64,000 nucleotides of DNA. It comes from Lewinellaceae bacterium (lineage in GTDB: Bacteria; Bacteroidota; Bacteroidia; Chitinophagales; Saprospiraceae). Made by a program: the position numbers and the translations under genes. The notes beneath the pieces were generated by a model. It did no database searches and was not told the DNA's origin. It worked only from the letters and a program-made list of their open reading frames with translations. Below, piece by piece: positions 37,459 through 45,800 of the stretch (position 1 is the stretch's first letter; each line of letters starts with the position of its first letter). The stretch spans positions 47,742-111,741 of the forward strand of contig JAHELJ010000012.1 of NCBI GenBank assembly GCA_024644235.1. The letters run 5' to 3'.

Positions 37459-37632
37459 ATATCTATTTTTGTCCGTTGAAAAATCATTGTTCAGGTTAAG
37501 GGGCTCAATTTGGATGCCAAGCCAGAAATCTGCCGAAATGGTGTTTTTTTTTGCCAATTTTGCTGCTCTCCGTAATTATCTGTGCAAATCTTAGTGACAA
37601 AACGTCAGCTTGTCAGTTCGATGATCGTCGTG

Positions 37633-38169
37633 ATGGACAAAAAAATACTTAGTACGCCCAGGCTCTACCTGAGGGAAATCGATCCGGAAGACCTTGATTT
37701 CCTGGTGGATTTACATAGTGACCCTGAGGTGATGAAATATATCGGTCCACTGCGAAACGCAAAGCAGGTCGAACGCAGGCTGAAGAGTATTCGATCTGGC
37801 TATAAGGCCACTCCAGGTTTTGGAATTTGGCTTGCATGTAAAGATTCGAATACTCAGCCCATAGGTTGGGCATGCTTAAAGGACCTGGATCAGACTCGGG
37901 AAATTGAAGTAGGATATCGGCTTGCCAAGCAGTTTTGGGGGAAAGGATATGCTACTGAATTAACAGTCGGCCTTTTGAATTATGGCTTTAATGAGATTGG
38001 CTTGCAAGAAATAGTAGCGGTAGCCAGACCCGATAATATCGCCTCCGTCAGGGTATTGAGTAAAGCTGGTCTAGTCTTTGAGAAAATGGCTTATTATTAT
38101 AAGTCTAAGGTCGTCTATTACAGAATTACCAAGTCCGAATATGAGGCAGCGAGTAGAATAAAAAAGTAG
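37633..38169 (+). CDS. GNAT-family N-acetyltransferase (RimJ/RimL type)
   Basis: A 178-residue acetyl-CoA-dependent acyltransferase. It follows the RimJ/RimL pattern: TPRLYLREIDPEDLDFL at the start, the EVGYRLAKQFWGKGYATELTVGLL acetyl-CoA pyrophosphate loop near residue 95, and the late VARPDNIASVRVLSKAGLVFE helix. An in-frame ATG four codons earlier (37621) is an alternative start. The stop is three bases before panB, so the genes are probably one transcript, but the acceptor is unknown and need not relate to pantothenate. Confidence 0.87.
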   Translation: MDKKILSTPRLYLREIDPEDLDFLVDLHSDPEVMKYIGPLRNAKQVERRLKSIRSGYKATPGFGIWLACKDSNTQPIGWACLKDLDQTREIEVGYRLAKQFWGKGYATELTVGLLNYGFNEIGLQEIVAVARPDNIASVRVLSKAGLVFEKMAYYYKSKVVYYRITKSEYEAASRIKK

Positions 38170-38172
38170 CAA

Positions 38173-38991
38173 ATGTCCGCACAAAAGAAAGAGATAAAAA
38201 GAATCACTGTGCACACCCTACGTCGCATGAAGGAAGTAGGAGAAAAGATTTCGATGCTGACGGCATATGATTTCTCAATGGCTCGAATCCTGGATGAAGC
38301 AGGAATTGAAGTTTTATTGGTGGGTGATTCGGCTTCTAATGTGATGGCTGGTCACGAAACCACCTTACCCATCACCTTAAATCAGATGGTCTATCATGCA
38401 AGCAGTGTAATTCGTGGAATCAGCAGAGCGCTGGTTGTTGTGGACCTGCCATTTGGAACTTATCAAGGCAATTCCAAGAAGGCCTTGGCCTCTGCTATTC
38501 GTATTATGAAGGAGGCGGGAGCTCATGCTGTCAAGTTAGAGGGAGGCATCGCAGTTAAAGACTCTATTAAGCGAATTTTATCTGCTGGTGTTCCAGTGAT
38601 GGGCCACCTTGGTTTGACGCCACAGTCAATTTATAAATTTGGCACCTACGTAGTACGAGCCAGAGAGGAGGATGAAGCCGAGCAGCTTAAAAAGGATGCC
38701 AAGCTCCTGGAATCTTTGGGTTGCTTCGCTATCGTTCTGGAAAAGATACCGAGCGATCTGGCAAAAGAAGTGGCGGATTCAGTAAAAATCCCGATTATCG
38801 GTATCGGTGCCGGTCCACATGTAGATGGCCAGGTGCTGGTAACTCATGATATGTTGGGAATCACCAAGGAATTCAGACCAAGATTTCTCAGAGTATACAC
38901 TGACCTTTATGCAGAGATTACCAAAGCCGCTCAGGCATATTTTGATGATGTGAAGTCCGGCGATTTCCCCAATGAGAAGGAGCAATATTAA
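38173..38991 (+). CDS. panB: 3-methyl-2-oxobutanoate hydroxymethyltransferase
   Basis: A 272-residue enzyme making ketopantoate from ketoisovalerate and methylene-tetrahydrofolate, the first committed step of pantothenate/CoA synthesis. Conserved parts are [35 protein letters not shown] with the Mg-binding Asp, [16 protein letters not shown], the catalytic Glu in IVLEKIP, and [21 protein letters not shown]. Length is standard. It is part of the tight run GNAT-panB-mltG-tilS. Confidence 0.96.
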   Translation: MSAQKKEIKRITVHTLRRMKEVGEKISMLTAYDFSMARILDEAGIEVLLVGDSASNVMAGHETTLPITLNQMVYHASSVIRGISRALVVVDLPFGTYQGNSKKALASAIRIMKEAGAHAVKLEGGIAVKDSIKRILSAGVPVMGHLGLTPQSIYKFGTYVVRAREEDEAEQLKKDAKLLESLGCFAIVLEKIPSDLAKEVADSVKIPIIGIGAGPHVDGQVLVTHDMLGITKEFRPRFLRVYTDLYAEITKAAQAYFDDVKSGDFPNEKEQY

Positions 38992-38993
38992 CT

Positions 38994-40052
38994 ATGGCAT
39001 CTTTAGACCAGAGGAGAAAACGTCTTGGCATTGGGGTAACTGCAATGATTCTTCTGATTTTGATAGCGGGATCCGGCTTTTGGCTTTACCGGATCATCCA
39101 GATGCCCAATGTAAAGGCAACTGATAATACCACGATTGTCCTGATTCCGACAGGGAGTAGTTTTGAAGACCTGGTGACAATCTTGCAAAAGGACTCTCTA
39201 CTTCAAGGAGAGGGAGGATTTCGCAAGGTGGCCAATTGGATGAAATTCACCGATAACGCGGTTAAGCCTGGTCGGTATGAAATTTACTCGGGTTGGAGCA
39301 ATCGACAGCTGATCTCAATCCTCCGAGCGGGGATTCAAAAACCGCTTAATGTAGTGATAAATAATGTCAGGACCCTGGAAGAGCTTGCCGGGAAGGTCTC
39401 TTTCTTCATTGAACCTGATTCCCAAGCTCTCCTGAGCGAAATGATCAATCCCAATACCTTATCTCGTCATGGCCTGTATAAAGAAAGCGCACTCACCCTT
39501 TACATCCCCAATTCCTATGAGTTTTTTTGGAATACAAATGCAAATGGATTTGTCAGTCGGATGCAGGAAGAACATGATCGATTCTGGCGTCAAGATAGCA
39601 GGTCAGAAAAAGCGCAGAAACTTGATATGAACGAGCAGGATGTTTACACTCTTGCTTCGATAGTTGAGAAAGAGACTCAGGCAGCATCAGAAAGACCAGC
39701 AGTTGCCGGTTTGTACCTCAACCGCCTGAACCGAGGTATGCCTCTGCAGGCAGATCCCACGGTAGTATTCGCGGTTGGTGACTTTTCAATTAGGCGAGTT
39801 TTACACAGGCATTTAGCAATCGATTCTCCTTACAACACTTACAAAGTGCAGGGATTACCACCAGGCCCTATTTGCATGCCTTCCATCTCCAGTATCGACG
39901 CCGTGCTCAATGCAGAGGATCATAATTACCTGTATATGTGCGCCCGGCCGGATAATTCTGGCCTGCATGCCTTTGCTTCTACTCTCAGAGGTCATAATCA
40001 GAACGCTATCAGATATCGAAATTGGCTTAACTCTAGAGGGATCACCAGGTAA
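38994..40052 (+). CDS. mltG: Endolytic murein transglycosylase MltG
   Basis: A 352-residue inner-membrane enzyme that cuts nascent peptidoglycan strands and so limits glycan chain length. It has one membrane helix (about 12-33), then a LysM-like region and the YceG catalytic domain. The catalytic Glu is Glu225 in LASIVEKET, followed by the family segment GLYLNRLNRGMPLQADPTV and the YNTYKVQGLPPGPI strand. Its ATG is two bases after the panB stop, and tilS starts 30 bases after its stop, all on the same strand. Confidence 0.94.
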   Translation: MASLDQRRKRLGIGVTAMILLILIAGSGFWLYRIIQMPNVKATDNTTIVLIPTGSSFEDLVTILQKDSLLQGEGGFRKVANWMKFTDNAVKPGRYEIYSGWSNRQLISILRAGIQKPLNVVINNVRTLEELAGKVSFFIEPDSQALLSEMINPNTLSRHGLYKESALTLYIPNSYEFFWNTNANGFVSRMQEEHDRFWRQDSRSEKAQKLDMNEQDVYTLASIVEKETQAASERPAVAGLYLNRLNRGMPLQADPTVVFAVGDFSIRRVLHRHLAIDSPYNTYKVQGLPPGPICMPSISSIDAVLNAEDHNYLYMCARPDNSGLHAFASTLRGHNQNAIRYRNWLNSRGITR

Positions 40053-40082
40053 ATCCCGTAGCTCGAACAATGTAAAAATGGA

Positions 40083-41423
40083 ATGAACGTGAACCTCGAA
40101 GAAACATTCCGGGCTTTTTCAGAAACTCATGAACTGTTGCCAATAGACGCCAAGGTATTGGTCACTGTAAGTGGTGGCTTGGATTCGATGGTCTTACTCC
40201 AATTGATGATCAGACAACCGAATAAGATTGGGGTAGCACATTGCAATTTCAAGCTTCGGGGGCAAGAATCAGACCTGGACCAAAAATTTGTAAGGGACTT
40301 TACCAGACATTGGAAATTGGCATTTCATACCACAGAATTTGACACCGTTAATTATGCCAGGAATCACCGCCTTGGCATTCAGGAAGCTGCCCGTGAGCTG
40401 AGATATAAATGGCTGGAGAGTATTGCCGAGGAACATGGATATGATGTAATTGCAACGGGGCACCATGCAGATGACCAGATCGAAACCGTGCTAATGAATA
40501 TAGCTAGAGGGGCAGGGTTCTCAGGTCTACGAGGTATGGTACCAAAAAAAGGGCAAATCGTACGTCCATTATTAAGCATCCGGCGCCAAGAGCTGGAGCA
40601 ATACGCTCGAGAACACAAGATCTCATCCCGCGAGGATCGCAGCAATAGGGATAATAAATACAGTCGTAACTATCTCCGAAACAAAATAATTCCGGCAATT
40701 ACTGAGCGCCTGCCAGGATTTGAAAATCGAATGTTGGAAAATATTGAGATCTGGCAAAAAAGCGCCCGGCTTCTGCAGGGGTTTATTCAGCAACAGATCG
40801 AAGGAGCCACTAAATCCGAAAACTTAATCCAGATTTTGGACTGCACCAGGATTGAGATATCACTTTTGGATTTGGTGCTTTTTGAATGGCTTCGTCCTCA
40901 TAAGTATAATTACACTCAAGTCCGACAAATGACTCGAGCAATGATCAGAGAACGTAGCGGTCAGATCTTCTGTGGCTCAAATAGCCGGGTAACGATCGAC
41001 CGGGGCAAGATCATTCTGCAACAAAATAGTCCCAACACACTAGTATCCATCTATATAAAGAAGGAAGACCAAGACCTCTATTTATCGAATGGCAAGTTGT
41101 CCCTTAGCCTTATCGCTGAGCCTCCAAATACATACGACAACGGTGACATTGCCTATTTCGACGCTCAGATTATCTCGTTTCCCCTAATATTAAGAACATG
41201 GAAGAAAGGGGATTCCTTTCAACCATTTGGATTGAAAGGTAAGAGTCAAAAGTTGAAAAAGTTCTTTGTAAACGAAAAAATGAGCCGCTTCGAAAAAGAA
41301 GGGCAGTGGATCCTTTGTTCGGGAGAAAAAATCTGTTGGATCGTCGGAAGACGACTCGATCATCGATTCCGCGTTACTTCCAAAACCAATCTTTGTTTAA
41401 AAGTAAAATGGGAACCACTCTAA
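40083..41423 (+). CDS. tilS: tRNA(Ile)-lysidine synthetase
   Basis: A 446-residue essential enzyme that converts C34 of the tRNA(Ile) CAU anticodon to lysidine using ATP and lysine, so it reads AUA. The PP-loop is SGGLDS (30-35), followed by VAHCNFKLRG and the IATGHHADDQIETVLMN segment. The C-terminal TilS domain is seen as RTWKKGDSFQPFGLKGKSQKLKKFF, here described only by its position near residues 370-395, and the terminal GEKICWIVGRRLDHRF strand. The three-domain length is typical. Confidence 0.95.
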   Translation: MNVNLEETFRAFSETHELLPIDAKVLVTVSGGLDSMVLLQLMIRQPNKIGVAHCNFKLRGQESDLDQKFVRDFTRHWKLAFHTTEFDTVNYARNHRLGIQEAARELRYKWLESIAEEHGYDVIATGHHADDQIETVLMNIARGAGFSGLRGMVPKKGQIVRPLLSIRRQELEQYAREHKISSREDRSNRDNKYSRNYLRNKIIPAITERLPGFENRMLENIEIWQKSARLLQGFIQQQIEGATKSENLIQILDCTRIEISLLDLVLFEWLRPHKYNYTQVRQMTRAMIRERSGQIFCGSNSRVTIDRGKIILQQNSPNTLVSIYIKKEDQDLYLSNGKLSLSLIAEPPNTYDNGDIAYFDAQIISFPLILRTWKKGDSFQPFGLKGKSQKLKKFFVNEKMSRFEKEGQWILCSGEKICWIVGRRLDHRFRVTSKTNLCLKVKWEPL

Positions 41424-41498
41424 TGGTCACTTTCGGTGCTGTTACGGAAGACCTCAAAATTTAAAACAATTCATCCAAAATGTTATTAAATTTTAGGC

Positions 41499-42167
41499 AT
41501 GGATATCGGACTTGTATTCGATGAAATGTTCTCTGATTACTCAGAGAAAATGGAACGTATGGTACCACATTATCGCGCACTAATCGAACGAATGGTGAGT
41601 CACCTTCCCCATTCTTCCCAAGTGCGAAACGTTTTGGAGTTGGGTGCTGGAAATGGAAATGTGTCTGCATTGGCTGTAGCGAAATATCGCAACGCCTACT
41701 TCCAATTGGTAGATGCCAGTGAAAAGATGATTGAATCACTTCAAACGACTTTTGCCGACCAGATGAACATAGTCTACGACCTCTGCCTTATCCAAGATTG
41801 TGATTTCCCTGAACACTCATTCGACTTGATCATAGCGTGTTTTTCACTTCATCATCTACCTGGTTCAGATAAGGAATCAACATTTAAGAGTATCTACAAA
41901 TGGCTCCGGCCGTCAGGTCAATTTACCTATGCAGATCTGTTTATTGACAAAGAATCCGAAGAACACAGAATATTTCTAGAAGGATGGAAAGCATTCGTTG
42001 TCAAAGAAGACCACAATGACTGGGAATGGTTAATGGATCACTATGCCAAATTTGATTTTCCAAACGCCGAAAAAGATCAAATTGAATGGCTACGAAAAGC
42101 TGGTTTTCAGAATCTTTCGATAAAGAAATTTGATCAATATTGGGTGCACCTTATTGCTCAAAAATAG
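41499..42167 (+). CDS. Class I SAM-dependent methyltransferase
   Basis: A 222-residue methyltransferase of the Rossmann type. Motif I is VLELGAGNGNVS (45-56); an acidic residue at the end of strand 2 is in QLVDASEKM, and motif IV is FDLIIACFSLHHLPGSDK. The HHLP and WLRPSGQFTYADLF segments resemble ubiquinone/sterol-type methyltransferases, but that does not name a substrate. The start ATG 41499 is clear. It is 75 bases after tilS. The upstream stretch is very AT-rich with no recognisable promoter. Confidence 0.86.
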   Translation: MDIGLVFDEMFSDYSEKMERMVPHYRALIERMVSHLPHSSQVRNVLELGAGNGNVSALAVAKYRNAYFQLVDASEKMIESLQTTFADQMNIVYDLCLIQDCDFPEHSFDLIIACFSLHHLPGSDKESTFKSIYKWLRPSGQFTYADLFIDKESEEHRIFLEGWKAFVVKEDHNDWEWLMDHYAKFDFPNAEKDQIEWLRKAGFQNLSIKKFDQYWVHLIAQK

Positions 42168-42207
42168 GCGTGAAATACAGCAAATAAATAAATGATTTTA
42201 GGCCATG

Positions 42208-42236
42208 TTGGCCGTCTGCGGAAATTCATACATTTG
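42208..42236 (+). promoter_or_regulatory. Bacteroidota promoter of marC, overlapped by a palindrome
   Basis: TTG (42208-42210) and TACATTTG (42229-42236) match the -33 and -7 elements with an 18-base spacer. The -33 bases sit in the inverted repeat GGCCA-TGT-TGGCC (42201-42213), which could be an operator or a short hairpin ending the methyltransferase transcript. Confidence 0.55.
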
Positions 42237-42265
42237 CCGGCTGTTTTGAGAAAAATGTATGAAGC

Positions 42266-42826
42266 ATGATGTGGAAAGAGATCATTTCTGTAAGCCTGAT
42301 TTTATTTTCAGTGATAGATATTCCTGGCTCTCTGCCTATTATTATCAACCTGAAAAAGCAGGGAAACCAAATTCAATCTGGCAAGGCTGCCCTGATTGCA
42401 GGCACCATCATGATTGCTTTTCTGTTTTTTGGAAAATCATTGCTTTCGTTGTTTGGTGTCGACATTTCTTCCTTTGCAGTTGCCGGTGCTATTGTGATCT
42501 TCTTGATTGGTCTGGAGATGATCCTCGGTATCAGACTTTTTCGCGATGATCCCCGTTCGGGTGCCAGTACGATTGTGCCGGTTGCATTCCCACTAATTGC
42601 TGGTGCAGGCACCTTGACTACGATCATCACCATGAAGGCTTCTTATAGCGAGTTGAGCATTTTGGTGTCCATCCTTGTAAATATGATACTGGTCTATTTT
42701 ACGTTGCGAAGCTCTAACTGGATCGGTGAGAAAATCGGACAGTCGGGAGTAGATGTGCTGAGAAAAGTTTTCGGAATAATTCTTCTCGCTATCAGCGTCA
42801 AACTGATCAAAGAACACCTTCTGTAA
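42266..42826 (+). CDS. MarC-family integral membrane protein
   Basis: A 186-residue membrane protein with six predicted helices. Family-defining parts are DIPGSLPIIINLKKQG near the start, the KSLLSLFGVDISSFAVAGAIVIFLIGLEM helix pair (residues about 52-80), and VPVAFPLIAGAGTLTTII. MarC proteins were once linked to multiple antibiotic resistance, but that role has not held up and the transported compound is unknown. The gene has its own promoter. The opposite-strand terminator of the next gene lies right behind its stop. Confidence 0.9.
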   Translation: MMWKEIISVSLILFSVIDIPGSLPIIINLKKQGNQIQSGKAALIAGTIMIAFLFFGKSLLSLFGVDISSFAVAGAIVIFLIGLEMILGIRLFRDDPRSGASTIVPVAFPLIAGAGTLTTIITMKASYSELSILVSILVNMILVYFTLRSSNWIGEKIGQSGVDVLRKVFGIILLAISVKLIKEHLL

Positions 42827-42834
42827 AAAAAAAT

Positions 42835-42855
42835 CCCCTCGCCCGAGCTGAGGGG
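42835..42855 (-). terminator. Terminator of the 1708-residue T9SS gene
   Basis: CCCCTC (42835-42840) pairs with GAGGGG (42850-42855) across a nine-base loop. On the minus strand the stem is followed by ATTTTTTTTT, a textbook T-tail. It lies about 40 bases after the stop of the giant gene. Confidence 0.8.
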
Positions 42856-42893
42856 ACTAACCAAAACATAAGCCAAACGATTACTGATCAGCA

Positions 42894-45800
42894 CTAGGGG
42901 CTCACGATCAGCTTTTTCGTTTCAGAGGTCTCTTTATACCTGATCTGATAATAGTACAGACCGGGAGCTCCAAAATGATCACGGTCCAATTGTATCGCAT
43001 TTCTACCACTACCATAATTCTTACTCTTTTGATGCACTAATCTTCCGACAGCATCGTAGATGGAGAGGTCAACCAGCCCGCTTTCAGGGATTGAAATTTC
43101 GATGGTACTCAAAGTAGTCATAGGATTAGGAGCTGCTGGTTCCACGCTCCAGCCTGTCTTTTGACTGGTAAACCTCAGGCTTAGGGCGTATTTCTCGTAT
43201 AGGGCTGGATAAATCTCACTGTGAGTTGGTGAGTTCCCAATCGTGAAGTGGTCGCTCAACTTCCCACTTTGCTTGGCTTCAAACTTCAGTTCAAGCAGTG
43301 GCTTTGATCTTAAATCAACCAGTTGCCCATTCTCATGCCACCCCACCGTAATAAGACCTTCGTTTAGACGTCTGACACCAAAATTCTCCTGTGAAATTAT
43401 CCCATCACCATCACCCAAAAAAGTGAGTACTTCAGGGTCAAACTTTAAAGTCATTTGACTACCAATGGTCTCAAGCAGCTCCACGCTGTGCAGGGCTACC
43501 CTGATCTCTTCTCCCGCCCGAAACTCAAAGTCTTCGACTTCCAAAACTTTGCTTGTGATGCTCCTTGGAGCTCGGGAGGTCAATCGGTCAAGATCGAGAT
43601 CACCCATCTTGATCGCCACAAAGTTTTCTTGAATCGTGGCTTGATCGGCAATAAAGAAGGCAACCACCTGATAATCCTCCGCCTCCGGTGTGGCAGTAGT
43701 GAACATATAGCTCTTGCGGACGAATCGCCATGAATCCACAAACGCCCACTCGGTAACATCGCCCCTCACAAGCGCAAAGATCTGTAGTTGATCCAACAAA
43801 TTGATTACTCCATTGTCGTCTATATCTGCGGCAATCCTCCGGTAAGGATCAGTGATCGGATTTGTATTAAACAAATGTTGTGATACCAAGATGACATCCA
43901 TAGTCGATACTCCATCCAGGTCATCGCCGTCACGCTCCGGAGTTATTGTCACATTCTCATCGAAGTTGAATTCAAATGAGTAGAGGCCATCCGGTCCTGT
44001 AGTCATGTTTTGATCTGTGGACGTGCTTAAACCATTAACATTGACATTTGCTACAGGCAACTGATCTGTGGTAAAAATGTTTCCGAGAACGTTCGAAAAA
44101 TCCGTGATACAAACTCCGTTGTTATCCTGAACTATAAGGAAGACATCACAGAAATCGTAAGTGCCACTGGCACTTCTCACGTAGAGCCGAACCAGATTCA
44201 TACCCACCTGGTCGCACCCCAATTCAAGATAATTCACATCATCATCCCCCAGCACATCGTCACCAGTCCCGTCAAGTAATTCCAGAAAGAACTCTAAAGA
44301 AGAATCGTCACAAGCTGACTCGCTACTGCTGTTATATTCCTCTGCCCAAACCATTGCCATAGCAGTATCAAAGACTCCATCTTGATCCGTGTCCATCGGA
44401 TTGAGTTCAACAACAAGACTGGTAAGGCACACAGGCGTTGGTTTTTTACCGGCCCTCACTTCAAATTCCTTCTCACAAAAACTCTCATTTTGGCAGTCAT
44501 CACGAACTTCCACAATAAGTTTATATGAACCAGTCAATAAACCAGAAACCGAAATGGGCAATGTTCCTTCCACCAGATCATCAAAGGTAGCATCACCATC
44601 TTGGACCATTTCCGCTGGATCCTTTGATATGTTCTTTAGTTCCCATCGGAGATCGATAATGCCACACAGATCAGCAGCATCGATAACTGCGTCATAAGTA
44701 AATTCACAACTCGCCTCAGTTTCGCCAAGGCCGTCAATAAGGTTATCTGTTATAGTACAGATGGGTGCCACTGTATCCTGCACAATGATCTTTTGCGTAT
44801 GAACGGCATCCACAAACTGATCATCCATGAACCACTCATCATCTGAGGGCTCGCCTCCAGCAGTACACCAATCAGCCAGATACCAGGTACGTATAATCTT
44901 GTAACAAGCGGCGTCACCACCAAGTATCTTGAATACTTTATCCTGATGGGCAATACCGACGATCCGGCAATCGTCATCAAATCGATATACCGGAGTGCCT
45001 ATTATTTCTGGTGCTGCTTCACCTACCACATTTCCACTACCTTCAGGATCGTAAGTAATGCCGCATGCAAATACAGTAGTGTCATAGGGCAATTCAAACA
45101 TGCCTTTTTCCAGGTCACATTCATTACCCACAAAGATCTTTTGAAATCGAAACAGGGTATCAGGAGCATGAGGACCGTCAGGACAACCTTGCCAAATCTT
45201 GAACTTTCGAAAAATATACCCCTCACCACAATGATCAAATTCTGACCATATTTCCTGATGGCAGAAGACATTCTCTGCGCAATTCACCGCTATAAGACCC
45301 TTTGTAAACTCCTTTTCCTCAGCCTGAAAGTAACAGGTATCTACCTCTACATCCACCCATTGGTAGCCCAGATGTTCATCATGCACACGCATGGGAACCT
45401 CTTCCGAATCACAGGCACAAGTGGAATCCGAAAATGGGATTTCATACTCCACCTCATTGCCAGATTCATCTACATAATTTCCGTAGGGATCAATCCAAAC
45501 TTTTTGATACGTCCCAAAAATTTCATCTAGCAGGTCTACCGCAACGAGGTCACCTGCTTCTGCTTGCTCGACGATGTAAGCAAGGCTAACTGGATGGATC
45601 TCCCCGGGATAAGCATATCGGGCTGACTTGTATGTCGCACAATAGACTTGCCCATCAACTACATCTTTTTCAATTGAAATAGGTGCTTTGTCTTCTACCC
45701 AGACATCTGTCCAGGCTTTGCTCCAGTTGCACCAGTAGTCCATCACCAGTATTTCTACCGTCACCGGACCGCAAGCGTCCGAACAATCAAACGGTACCGC

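Noticed and set aside
37459..37557. A 33-residue N-terminal extension of DnaK
   Set aside because: DnaK proteins begin [10 protein letters not shown]; the extension matches nothing and occupies the promoter region.
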